A stretch of DNA of 64,000 nt, from positions 1-64,000 of the forward strand of contig CAWHOA010000015.1 in assembly GCA_963830885.1 (NCBI GenBank). Reading direction: 5' to 3'. A program made the translations under genes and the position numbers. This document shows, piece by piece, positions 34,411 through 42,547 of the stretch (positions are counted from its first letter, which is position 1; each line of letters opens with the position of its first letter). Source of the stretch: JAIBJN01 sp963830885 (GTDB lineage: Bacteria; Actinomycetota; Thermoleophilia; Gaiellales; Gaiellaceae). The notes beneath the pieces are model-generated. The model was given only the letters and a program-made list of their open reading frames with translations, was not told where the DNA came from and ran no database searches.

Positions 34411-34851
34411 CTAGGCCATGCCCTTGCGGCGGAGCTCTTCGCGGGCGGCGTCCGTCTTCTCCAGGTTCTCCGCGCCCAGGCCACGGAGGACCTCGGGCGC
34501 CTTGGTGAACTGGATGTCGCGGTAGTCGACGACCTCGACGCGGTTCCCCCACGGGTCGCGGAAGTCGAGCCCGCGGCCGGGGAGGATCTCGACGCCCGCC
34601 TCCTCGAGGGCGCGGCGGACGGCCTCCTTGTCGTCGACGACGAGGCCGAAATGGCGGTGGTCGTCCGGCGGCTGCCGCCGGCCCTCGGCCAGCGCGACGA
34701 ACTGGTCGCCCATGTCGACGAACGCCATCCCCTGCGCCCGTCCGCGCAGCTCGAAGTCGAAGAAACGGCCGTAGAACGCAAGCGCCTCCTCGACGTCGCC
34801 CACCTCGAGAGCGACGTGGTTCACGCCCAGCAGGCGTGGGCGGCGCGTCAT
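34411..34851 (-). CDS. VOC-family (glyoxalase/dioxygenase fold) protein
   Basis: A 146-residue single VOC protein: LGVNHVALEVGDVEEALAFY with the first metal-ligand His position, then FVDMGDQFVALAEG, HRHFGLVVDDKEAVRRALEE and FRDPWGNRVEVVDY (Glu ligand). Likely a dimeric metal-dependent enzyme; the reaction is unknown. It is divergent from the MauE operon with 105 bp between starts. Confidence 0.88.
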   Translation of the reverse strand: MTRRPRLLGVNHVALEVGDVEEALAFYGRFFDFELRGRAQGMAFVDMGDQFVALAEGRRQPPDDHRHFGLVVDDKEAVRRALEEAGVEILPGRGLDFRDPWGNRVEVVDYRDIQFTKAPEVLRGLGAENLEKTDAAREELRRKGMA

Positions 34852-34956
34852 ACGGGTAGCGTGGGAAGGGACTGGACCAAGACGCCAGAAACTCTAGACG
34901 TCAGCTTTTTGAGGATTTCATGAACACTCTCCCCTGCCAGCCCATTAGCTCCTACA

Positions 34957-35835
34957 GTGGTTGAGTTGTCGACCATCGCCCGGATCGTCGTCGGTCTCAT
35001 CCTGCTCTGGGCCGCAGCTGCCAAGCTGCGGCGGCGGGATGACCTGCCCGACTGGCTCACCGCCTACGGCCTGCCCGCGCGGTACGCGCGCGAGACCGCC
35101 TGGGCGGTCATGGCCGCCGAGGCCGTTGTGGGGCTGCTGCTCATTCTCGGCGTCGCCATGCCGTTTCCCGCGTACGCGGCGGTGGCGCTCGGGGTCGTGT
35201 TCCTCGCCGCCCTCGGTCAGGCGCGCCTTCGCGGCGTCGAGCGCCTGCGGTGCGGCTGCTTCGGCGCGTCCGAGGGGAAGACCGACCACCTGCTCATCCG
35301 CGCCGGCGCGTTCACGGCGCTCGCGCTCGTCGCTGCCCTTGGCGGGGGGCTCGAGCTCTCTGCCTCCTCCGACACGGTCGTGGCGGCCGTCCTCGTCCTC
35401 CTCTCCGGCGCCGTCGTCCTGCTGACGCTGCTCGTGCTCGCGCTCTACCGCCAGGTGGGAGTGCTCACGCTGCGGATCGGCCCGCGCGTTCCGTTCGAGC
35501 TCGCCGAGGAAGGCCCCCAGCTGGGCGACGCAGCGCCGCCGCTCGAGGGTCTGCGGGGCCGGCGCTCCGAGGTCGTCTTCTTCTTCTCGTCCACGTGCAG
35601 CCTCTGCCGTCAGCTCAGCCCCGGCGTCGCCGCGCTCGCCCGGCAGGGGCTCGCGGTCCGGGTCGTCGAGGAGGAGCTCGAGGAGGACGCCTTCAAGCGC
35701 TGGAACGTCCCGGGAACCCCGTTCGTCGTACACCTCGTCGACGGTGTCGTCGCGGCCAAGGGAACCGTGAACACGCTCGAGGAGCTGGAGACGCTCCTCG
35801 ACACCGGTCGGGCGAGGATCCATGCAGCCGCCTGA
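34957..35835 (+). CDS. MauE-type membrane protein fused to a thioredoxin-like domain
   Basis: A 292-residue fusion. The N-terminal half is a four-helix MauE/DoxX-like domain: TIARIVVGLILLWAAAAKLR, then AVMAAEAVVGLLLILGVAM, ALGVVFLAALGQARLRG and the family hallmark RLRCGCFG. A fifth helix leads to a periplasmic thioredoxin fold with CxxC in FFFSSTCSLCRQLSPGVAAL and the cis-Pro in VPGTPFVVHLVDG. In methylamine dehydrogenase operons MauE and MauD do these two jobs, delivering disulfides to the Cys-rich small subunit; here they are one chain. It overlaps the next gene by 14 bp. The start is GTG 34957; TTG 34966 is also possible. Confidence 0.88.
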   Translation: MVELSTIARIVVGLILLWAAAAKLRRRDDLPDWLTAYGLPARYARETAWAVMAAEAVVGLLLILGVAMPFPAYAAVALGVVFLAALGQARLRGVERLRCGCFGASEGKTDHLLIRAGAFTALALVAALGGGLELSASSDTVVAAVLVLLSGAVVLLTLLVLALYRQVGVLTLRIGPRVPFELAEEGPQLGDAAPPLEGLRGRRSEVVFFFSSTCSLCRQLSPGVAALARQGLAVRVVEEELEEDAFKRWNVPGTPFVVHLVDGVVAAKGTVNTLEELETLLDTGRARIHAAA

Positions 35836-36442
35836 GGCGCAGGCGCAGGCCTCGAAGCTCGACCGCCAGGCCGAGAAGCTCTCGGCGAAGCTCGCCGAGT
35901 CGACCACCCGCCTCTCGTTCCTCGGTCGGCTGAGCGCGGCCGCGCTCGCGATCGCCGGAGGCTCCGCGGTGGCCGCCGCCGTCAAGCCCGACGAGGCCGA
36001 AGCCTTCCACTTCTGCGGCCACATCTGGACGACGAAGTCGTGCCCCAGTCCCTACCCACCGCTCTCCCGGATCGACCGCAAGGGCTATCCGCTCCACCCG
36101 CAGAGCGGCAAGCCGATCGACAACCTCGGCCGCGTCGTCGATGGAACCGGGCATGCGCTCGACGGCAGCGGGAACCGCCTGCGCGGCCCCGACGGGGTGG
36201 TGCTGCCCCCGTCGCCGCGAACGCGGGTGTGCGAGGACTGGACCGCCGAGGTGAAGGGGCTCAAGGACCTCCGCGTGCAGGGCTCCTGGTTCCGCTGCTG
36301 CGGTGGTCAGATCCGCAAGCTGGTCGACTGCTGCTCGTTCAGCCGCCGCCGCATCAACGGCGATGCCTCGCTCACCGGGTACTGCTGGGGCGGTCGCCGC
36401 GTCTACTGCGTCATGTACTACGACACGGGGCTTCCGTGCTGA
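35822..36442 (+). CDS. Cysteine-rich MauA-like exported protein
   Basis: A 206-residue protein with 10 Cys. Residues 1-28 are a charged helix. TRLSFLGRLSAAALAIAGGS (29-48) resembles a Tat signal but with Leu instead of the second Arg. The C-terminal part, CEDWTAEV (137-144), GSWFRCCGG (154-162), VDCC (168-171) and GYCW (186-189), resembles the first half of methylamine dehydrogenase light chain (CDYW..., CSGG, ASW..SCY). By eye the Trp that becomes TTQ is Leu here and the second TTQ Trp is beyond the C-terminus, so a TTQ cofactor is unlikely. It is probably the disulfide-rich client of the flanking redox proteins. Confidence 0.7.
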   Translation: MQPPEAQAQASKLDRQAEKLSAKLAESTTRLSFLGRLSAAALAIAGGSAVAAAVKPDEAEAFHFCGHIWTTKSCPSPYPPLSRIDRKGYPLHPQSGKPIDNLGRVVDGTGHALDGSGNRLRGPDGVVLPPSPRTRVCEDWTAEVKGLKDLRVQGSWFRCCGGQIRKLVDCCSFSRRRINGDASLTGYCWGGRRVYCVMYYDTGLPC

Positions 36443-37815
36443 TCGAGTTCGGCGTCGCCCTCGCTGCGCTCGTGGCCGGGGTCTCCGGCGCCTGGTCGCC
36501 CTGAGGACTGTCGATGCTGGAGACCTTCACTCCCGCCGTGTGCGGGAGCCGCAAGCGCCAAATCGTCGCCCAGGCCCTCTTCACAGGAGCGGCGGTGCTG
36601 ACCGCCGCCGCGCTCGGGCTCGCCCTCGGATTCGCCGGCGGCCTCCTCGGCGGACGCTACGCGCTCTATGCGGCCGCCGCGCTGGCGCTGCTCGCCGCTG
36701 CCCGTGAGGCCGGCCTCGTGCGGTTTCCCCTTCCGCAGGCCCGCCGCCAGGTACCGGAGCGCTGGCGCTTCGAGCTGCCGCTCCCCGTCTGGGCGACCGG
36801 CTACGGCGCCGGCCTGGGTGCGGGGTTCTTCACCTTTCAGCCCGTGTCCACCTTCTGGGTCGCCTGCGCCGGTGCACTCGCGCTGGCCCGCCCCCTCCCT
36901 GCGGCCGCGTGCTTCGCCCTCTATGGAGCGGGCCGTGCCGTCATGGTCGTGTGGCCCCGCCGCCGCACGGACGATCCCACTGCGGCCGTCGAGCGGCTGA
37001 CGCGTCGCCGCGGGGCCTTGCTCCGCGCGAACGCGGTCGCGCTCGTCGTCTGCGGGATCCTGCTCGCCGTCGCGCCGGCCGCGGGCGGGGCGACGCTCGT
37101 CCAGGGGGCCGCCTACGACCCGAGCTTCGGCGGCGGCGCGATCGCCTTCGCCACCAAGGCCGGGGACGTCGTCGTCCGACCGGGGGGCGGAAGCCCCGAG
37201 GAGGTGTTCTCCGACGTCTCCCAGCCGTCCCTGGACGGGCAGTACCTCGCCGTCAACGACGGAGCCGGCATCAGCGTCGTCAACTGGACGAACGGCAACG
37301 AGGTGGCCAGGGTGCCCAACCCGAACGCCTCGCGTCCCGCCCTCGACTGGCCGCTCATCGCCTTCGTGGTCCGGGATGGGGGCTTCAAGCGCCTCGTCGT
37401 CCGCAATCTCCAGACCGGCGGCCGCAAGATCCACGTCTCGGTGCAGGCGACCCTTCAGCTCGGCCGGCCCAGCCTGAGCGGCGGTCGCCTCGCCTGGCAC
37501 GTCGCGTCGCGGAAGCAGTCGATGATCGTGCTGAAGGTCCTCTCCTCGGGCGCGAAGCGGGTCGTCGCCCGGACGCGGATCGGGCTCCTGCAGAATCCGA
37601 CGGTCCGGAGCACCCGCATTGCCTGGGTGGACAGCCGCTCGGGAGCGAGCCACCTCCGGCTGGCCCGGGTGTGGGGTGGGCGGCGCACCACCGTGGAGAC
37701 GATGCGCACCCGCGCCCGCGGGTACTGGACGACCAGCCTGGCGCCCGGCGCCGTCTACTGGACACGCTGGACGCTCGCTACGGGCGCCTCGGCGGTCTAC
37801 CGCACCGGCGTCTGA
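36436..37815 (+). CDS. Candidate selenoprotein: CcdA-like membrane domain fused to beta-propeller, UGA at codon 23
   Basis: GTG 36436 overlaps the previous stop and opens LIEFGVALAALVAGVSGAWS-P. Codon 23 is TGA (36502-36504), and the same frame continues GLSMLETFTPAVCGSRKRQI to 37815. CcdA/DsbD proteins have Ser-Pro-Cys at this place in helix 1, so UGA replaces a redox Cys. A 7-bp hairpin at 36530-36548 has the features of a bacterial SECIS. The region up to about residue 195 has six helices; the second CcdA Cys (PC in helix 4) appears as Gln-Pro-Val. From about residue 200 a TolB/WD-like propeller follows (GGAIAFATKAGDVVVRPGGG and others). If UGA is a true stop, a 433-residue product could restart at ATG 36514. 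Confidence 0.6.
36530..36548 (+). promoter_or_regulatory. Candidate bacterial SECIS hairpin
   Basis: CTCCCGC (36530-36536) pairs perfectly with GCGGGAG (36542-36548) around the loop CGTGT. The loop begins 32 nt after the UGA and has G as its second base; the published bacterial SECIS model asks for a 16-37 nt distance and a G among the first two loop bases. It lies inside coding sequence, as bacterial SECIS elements do. Confidence 0.5.
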
Positions 37816-37958
37816 GGCTCCCCCCATTGGGGGGTCCAGCCCGCTACGGGGAGCCTCCCCCTACCGAGGGAATGCAATCTCGCGGAGTGCCCGTATAGTC
37901 CGGTCTGCAAGGGCGCCTCGGCGTCCATCGGGTTGAGGTTCCAACAGGGAGAGATAAC

Positions 37959-39419
37959 TTGCGGCCAGGTGTAACCACTCGACTTGTCGTGCTTGCGATC
38001 GTTGCGGCGATCGCGCTCGCTGCGGCCGGACAGGCGGCGGCTGAGAGGTACGTCGTCCTGTACCCGGAGCGCGGCTGGGACGTCTTGGGGGCGGGCTCCG
38101 ACGTCAAGAAGGCCGGCGGCTCCGTCGTCGCCGCGTACCCGCAGATCGACGTCGTCATCGCGGAGTCCGACGACCCCGGCTTTGCGGCGAAGCTCGACCG
38201 GAACCGCGACGTGCAGGGCGTCGCCTCCGTCGGAAGCGTCATCGCGACCGCGGCCGGCTGGGGCTGGGACTCGGACGGCGGGGGGCTTCCGAGCTCGCCC
38301 GTGCTCGAGGGCGATCCGTTCTCGCCGCTGCAGTGGTACGCGCGGCGCATCAAGGCTCCTGACGCCCACAAGATCACGGGTGGAAGCCCGGAGGTGCTCG
38401 TCGGCGTCATCGACACCGGCGTCGACGCGAGCCATCCGGATCTGAACGGCAACATCGACTTCTCGCGCAGCGTCTCGTGCGTCGGCGGCAAGGCGAACCG
38501 CGATCAGGCGGCGTGGAACGACGACTCCGGCCACGGGACCAACGTCGCCGGCGTCATCGCCGCCGAGGCGAACGGCCAGGGCATCGTCGGCATCGCGCCC
38601 AACGTGAAGCTCGCAATCGTCAAGGCGAGCACACGGCGCGGGACGACCGACATCTTCCTCGCGGACGCCGTCGTCTGCGCGCTCGTCTGGGCGGCCGACA
38701 ACGGCGTCGACGTGGCGAACAACAGCTACTCGGTCGACAGCGCTCTCATGGGCGGGACGACCTCGTTCTGCCGCACCGACCCCGCGCAGCGCGTGATCAT
38801 CAAGGCCGTCAAGCGCGCCGTCGACTACGCGCAGCGGCGGGACGTCTCGATGGTCGCCTCGGCCGGGAACAACGGCCGTGACATGTCCGACCCGGCGCTC
38901 GACGGGTGCAGCCGGCTTCCCAGCGGCCTGCCCGGGGTCCTCACGGTCTCCTCGATCGGGCTCTTCGACCGGCTCGCCGTCGGGCCGCCCTCGAACTGGG
39001 GCCTCGGCTTCGTCGACCTGACGGCCGGCGGGGGCGACTTCACGCAGGGCCCCCCGCCGACGGGCCTCGTTCTCGGGCCGTGGCCGGCCTCCATGCAGGT
39101 TCCGAATCTCCTGTGCGACCCCTGCACGGGCCCGGACGCGGCGTTCTACCGCTACTTCGCGGGCACGTCCCAGGCGGCCGCGCAGGTGAGCGGGGTGGCG
39201 GCCCTCGTCGTCAGCCAGTTCGGCAGGAAGAGCTGGTGGAGCCCCGGCGGGAAGATGGACCCGGACCGCGTGTCCGTCATCCTGCGCCAGACGGCAGATC
39301 CGCTGCCCTGCCCAGACGGCGACGCCCGCTGTGTCACGGAGGGCAATCAGAACGGCTTCTTCGGGAACGGCGTCGTCAACGCGCTCCGCGCCGTCGAGCT
39401 CGACAAGCGCGACCCGTAA
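37959..39419 (+). CDS. Secreted S8 family serine peptidase (subtilase)
   Basis: A 486-residue subtilase from TTG 37959 (GGGAG 9-13 nt upstream). Signal peptide RLVVLAIVAAIALAAAGQAA, then an inhibitor-like propeptide (YVVLYPERGWDVLG). The catalytic domain has Asp152 in GVIDTGVDASHPD, His192 in SGHGTNVAGVIA, oxyanion Asn in ASAGNNG and Ser404 in AGTSQAAAQVSG. Complete and apparently active. It lies 143 bp after the redox/propeller gene, with its own probable promoter. Confidence 0.93.
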   Translation: MRPGVTTRLVVLAIVAAIALAAAGQAAAERYVVLYPERGWDVLGAGSDVKKAGGSVVAAYPQIDVVIAESDDPGFAAKLDRNRDVQGVASVGSVIATAAGWGWDSDGGGLPSSPVLEGDPFSPLQWYARRIKAPDAHKITGGSPEVLVGVIDTGVDASHPDLNGNIDFSRSVSCVGGKANRDQAAWNDDSGHGTNVAGVIAAEANGQGIVGIAPNVKLAIVKASTRRGTTDIFLADAVVCALVWAADNGVDVANNSYSVDSALMGGTTSFCRTDPAQRVIIKAVKRAVDYAQRRDVSMVASAGNNGRDMSDPALDGCSRLPSGLPGVLTVSSIGLFDRLAVGPPSNWGLGFVDLTAGGGDFTQGPPPTGLVLGPWPASMQVPNLLCDPCTGPDAAFYRYFAGTSQAAAQVSGVAALVVSQFGRKSWWSPGGKMDPDRVSVILRQTADPLPCPDGDARCVTEGNQNGFFGNGVVNALRAVELDKRDP

Positions 39420-39430
39420 GCGGCAAGTCG

Positions 39431-39460
39431 CGTGGGCCCGGGCGGGCGCCCGGGCCCACG
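39431..39460. terminator. Bidirectional terminator between subtilase and pntB
   Basis: Perfect 13-bp stem (39431-39443 with 39448-39460) and 4-nt loop, between two converging genes. Confidence 0.8.
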
Positions 39461-39466
39461 AGGGCT

Positions 39467-40873
39467 CTACGCGGCCTTGACCGCGGCGACGAGGTTCTCG
39501 ACGGAGGCCTTGGCATCGCCGAAGAGCATGGCCGTGTTCGCCCGGTAGAAGAGGTCGTTGTCGATGCCCGCGAAGCCCGGGCTCATGCTTCGCTTGAGGA
39601 CGACGACGTTCGCAGAGGCGTCGACGTTCAGGATCGGCATGCCGTAGAGCGGGCTCTCCGGATCCTCGCGCGCGGCCGGGTTGGTGACGTCGTTCGCGCC
39701 GATGATCAGGGCGACGTCGGTGCGCGGGAACTCCGGGTTGATGTCCTCCATGTCGTAGAGCTGCGGGTAGGGGACGTTCGCCTCGGCGAGGAGGACGTTC
39801 ATGTGCCCGGGCATGCGGCCGGCCACCGGGTGGATGGCGTACTTCACGTCCACGCCGCGCCGCTCGAGCAGGTCGGCCAGCTCGCGAACGTTGTGCTGCG
39901 CCTGGGCGACCGCAAGGCCGTACCCGGGGACGATGACGACCCGGCTCGCGTAGGCCAGCATGACGGCGCAGTCCTCGGCCGAGATCTCGCGGTGGCTCTT
40001 GACCTCGCCGCTCGTGGAGACGGCCGCGCCGCCCGCCGGGGCGGGCGCGCCGAACGCTCCGAAGAGGACGTTGGCCAGCGACCGGTTCATGGCGCGGCCC
40101 ATCAGGATCGTGAGCAGCGTGCCCGAGGCGCCGACGAGCGTCCCCCCGATGATCAGCGCGGTGTTCTCCAGGATGAAGCCGGTGGACGCGGCGGCCAGGC
40201 CGGTGAACGCGTTCAGGAGCGAGATCACCACCGGCATGTCGGCGCCGCCGATGGGGAGGACGAGCAGGACGCCGAAGAGCAGGGCTCCGAGCAGCAGGAC
40301 GACGGCCCAGACGCCGTTCTCGGTCGCCCCGGCGAAGATGCCGACGCCCACGAGGGCGGCGAAGAGGAGCCCGTTCACGATCTGCTGTCCGGCGAAGACG
40401 ATCGGCCTCCCCGGCAGCAGCTCCTGCAGCTTCCCGAACGCGACGAGGCTCCCCGAGAAGCTGATCGAGCCGATCAGCGCCGAGAAGAGCATCGCGCCCA
40501 TGTGCTCCGGGAGGACGTGCCCGGGCGCGGGGGTGAGCCGGTGGAACTCCGCCGCGGCGATCAGGGCCGCCGCGCCGCCGCCGACGCCGTTGAACAGCGC
40601 CACCATCTGCGGCATCGCCGTCATCTTCACCATGCGCGCCGAAGCGACCCCGATGACGGTGCCAACCGCCACGCCGGCGGCGATCAGCCAGTAGGAGTCG
40701 ATCTGCGGGCTGAGCAGCGTGAAGACGATCGCGATCGCCATGCCGATCGCCGCGATCACGTTCCCCGAGCGCGCGGTTGCCGGCGAGGAGAGGCGCTTGA
40801 TGCCGATGATCAGCCCCACGCTCGCCACGAGGTAGGCGAAGTTGATCGTCGTCTGGGAGAGCGCGAACGTCAC
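39467..40873 (-). CDS. pntB: NAD(P) transhydrogenase subunit beta
   Basis: A 468-residue protein from GTG 40873. The N-terminal half has eight or nine helices (domain II: VGLIIGIKRLSSPATARSGN, GSISFSGSLVAFGKLQEL). The C-terminal 180 residues are the NADP(H)-binding domain III: VIVPGYGLAVAQAQHNVREL (the GxGxxV-type fingerprint), HPVAGRMPGHMNVLLAEANV and IIGANDVTNPAAREDPESPL. It transfers hydride from NADH to NADP+, driven by proton re-entry. Overlaps pntA2 by four bases. Confidence 0.96.
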   Translation of the reverse strand: MTFALSQTTINFAYLVASVGLIIGIKRLSSPATARSGNVIAAIGMAIAIVFTLLSPQIDSYWLIAAGVAVGTVIGVASARMVKMTAMPQMVALFNGVGGGAAALIAAAEFHRLTPAPGHVLPEHMGAMLFSALIGSISFSGSLVAFGKLQELLPGRPIVFAGQQIVNGLLFAALVGVGIFAGATENGVWAVVLLLGALLFGVLLVLPIGGADMPVVISLLNAFTGLAAASTGFILENTALIIGGTLVGASGTLLTILMGRAMNRSLANVLFGAFGAPAPAGGAAVSTSGEVKSHREISAEDCAVMLAYASRVVIVPGYGLAVAQAQHNVRELADLLERRGVDVKYAIHPVAGRMPGHMNVLLAEANVPYPQLYDMEDINPEFPRTDVALIIGANDVTNPAAREDPESPLYGMPILNVDASANVVVLKRSMSPGFAGIDNDLFYRANTAMLFGDAKASVENLVAAVKAA

Positions 40874-41175
40874 TCCGGCCCCTCGCCACGGTCCGGCTTG
40901 CGCTTGAACATCTCCAGCATCCGGTCGGTGACGAGGAAGCCGCCGACGACGTTGATCGTCGCGAAGACGACCGCCACGAACGCGAGCGTCTGCTCGAGCG
41001 TCGAGTCGGCCGAGCCGGCGATCAGCATCGCGCCGACGAGGACGATCCCGTGGATGGCGTTCGTCCCGGACATGAGCGGCGTGTGCAGGAGCGCGGGCAC
41101 GCGCGAGATCAGCTCGATGCCGAGGAAGACGGCGAGGACGAAGACGGTGATGCTGTTCAGGAGGGCCTGGCTCAC
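40870..41175 (-). CDS. pntA2: NAD(P) transhydrogenase alpha subunit, membrane part
   Basis: A 101-residue protein with three helices: LLNSITVFVLAVFLGIELIS, GIVLVGAMLIAGSADSTLEQ and FVAVVFATINVVGGFLVTDR (the last includes the conserved NVVGGF..TDRML). It matches the separate transmembrane half of split PntA enzymes. It overlaps both neighbours by four bases, so the order pntA1-pntA2-pntB is one translationally coupled operon. Confidence 0.94.
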   Translation of the reverse strand: MSQALLNSITVFVLAVFLGIELISRVPALLHTPLMSGTNAIHGIVLVGAMLIAGSADSTLEQTLAFVAVVFATINVVGGFLVTDRMLEMFKRKPDRGEGPE

Positions 41176-42281
41176 GGCGCGGGCTCCTTCAGGACCTTGC
41201 CGCCGTGCGCGACGCAGGTCTCGCGGACGATCTCGTCCTCGAAGTCGAGCTCCAAGGCGCCGTCCTTGACGAGCAGGCCGAGGAAGGCCTGGACGTTCCG
41301 CGAGTACATCTGGCTCGCGTGGACGGGCATCGTCGCCGGCAGGTTCGTGAGGCCGACGATCGTGACGCTGTCGACGACGACGGTCTCCCCGGGGATCGTC
41401 ACGGCGCAGTTGCCCCCGGCCTCGGCGGCGAGATCGACCACGACGGAGCCCGGGCGCATGCCGTGGACGGCGCCCTCCGTGATCAGCTCCGGTGCGGGCC
41501 TGCCCGGAATCAGCGCGGTCGTTATCACGGCGTCCGACTCGGCGGCATGCCGCGCGATCAGCTCCTGCTCGCGCGCGTGCTGGTCCTCGGCGAGCGCGAC
41601 CGCGTACCCGCCGACGCCCTCGGCACCCTCGACGTCGAGCTCGAGGAAGGTCGCGCCGAGGCTCTCGACCTGCTCCTTCACGACCGGGCGAACGTCGAAG
41701 GCGGAGACGACGGCGCCGAGGCGCCTGGCCGTGGCAATCGCCTGCAGGCCGGCCACGCCCGCGCCGAGGACGAGCACCTTCGCCGGCGGGATCGTTCCCG
41801 CGGCGGTCGTCAGCATCGGGAAGAACTTGCCCAGTTGCTCCGCGGCGAGGACGGCCGCCTTGTAGCCGGAGACCGTGCTCTGTGAGGAGAGCGCGTCCAT
41901 CGGCTGGGCGCGCGTCACGCGCGGGATCGAGTCCATGGAGAAGGCGGTCACGCCGCGGGCCGCGACCGCCGCGACGAGCTCCGTGTCGACGAGCGGCTGC
42001 AGGAGCCCGATCAGGACCTGGCCGTCGCGCAGCGAAGCGACCTCGTCGGGCGACGGCTTGAGTACCCGGCAGACAGCGTCGGCCTGCGTATAGAGCGTGT
42101 CCGCCGAGACGATCTGCGCGCCCGCGTCCTCGTAGGCGGCATCGGCGAAGGTGGCCGTCTCGCCCGCCCCGGCCTCGACAAGCGCCTCGACGCCGTCCCC
42201 GGCGAGCCGCCGCAGCGTGTCCGGAACGACGGCCACCCGGGTTTCTCCCGGAGCGGACTCCTTGGCGACACCGACCTTCAT
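41172..42281 (-). CDS. pntA1: NAD(P) transhydrogenase alpha subunit, NAD-binding part
   Basis: A 369-residue soluble domain I from ATG 42281. Begins MKVGVAKESAPGETRVAVVP, as in PntA and alanine dehydrogenase relatives. The Rossmann motif is VLVLGAGVAGLQAIATARRL, followed by AFDVRPVVKEQVESLGA, the mobile loop around ELIARHAAESDAVITTALIP and the catalytic GSVVVDLAAEAGGNCAVT. First gene of the pnt operon. The open frame upstream to 42500 is antisense to DUF6457 and not coding. Confidence 0.95.
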   Translation of the reverse strand: MKVGVAKESAPGETRVAVVPDTLRRLAGDGVEALVEAGAGETATFADAAYEDAGAQIVSADTLYTQADAVCRVLKPSPDEVASLRDGQVLIGLLQPLVDTELVAAVAARGVTAFSMDSIPRVTRAQPMDALSSQSTVSGYKAAVLAAEQLGKFFPMLTTAAGTIPPAKVLVLGAGVAGLQAIATARRLGAVVSAFDVRPVVKEQVESLGATFLELDVEGAEGVGGYAVALAEDQHAREQELIARHAAESDAVITTALIPGRPAPELITEGAVHGMRPGSVVVDLAAEAGGNCAVTIPGETVVVDSVTIVGLTNLPATMPVHASQMYSRNVQAFLGLLVKDGALELDFEDEIVRETCVAHGGKVLKEPAP

Positions 42282-42296
42282 GTTCCGGCGAGAGTC

Positions 42297-42302
42297 TAAG
42301 CT
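42297..42302 (+). promoter_or_regulatory. -10 box of a probably leaderless transcript
   Basis: TAAGCT ends 6 nt before ATG 42309, with no ribosome site between. Same spacing as at 31652, 47653 (minus), 49235 (minus) and 62979. Confidence 0.5.
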
Positions 42303-42308
42303 GCGGCC

Positions 42309-42539
42309 ATGGACGGATGGCTGGACGAGGCGCGCGTAAAGCTCGCGGCGGCGGTCGGGGAGGACCCCTCGGGCTACGACCTCTCGCGGGCGCAGATGGA
42401 CGAGCTGCTCGAGCTGGCTCGGGTGGCGGCGCACGAGAGCGGCGAGCGGACGAACGCGCCCCTCCTCTGCTACCTCGTCGGCCTCGCGCACGGCCGGCAC
42501 GGCGGTAGCCTGGACGATCTCATCGAGGCGACCGTCTAG
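42309..42539 (+). CDS. DUF6457-type small helical protein
   Basis: A 76-residue protein: MDGWLDEARVKLAAAVGEDP, then MDELLELARVAAHESGERTN and APLLCYLVGLAHGR. The WL..A...L, LLDLAR.VAH..ER.NAPL..YL.G pattern is that of DUF6457, an actinobacterial family often found next to molybdopterin or oxidoreductase genes. Function unknown. It is 8 bp before an SDR gene and may be co-transcribed with it. Confidence 0.78.
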   Translation: MDGWLDEARVKLAAAVGEDPSGYDLSRAQMDELLELARVAAHESGERTNAPLLCYLVGLAHGRHGGSLDDLIEATV

Positions 42540-42547
42540 GCCTGCCG

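Noticed and set aside
36514..37815. Treating the propeller protein as a normal gene starting at ATG 36514
   Set aside because: This start would remove the first half of helix 1, although an intact coupled start lies upstream in the same frame. Kept as the fallback if UGA is a stop.
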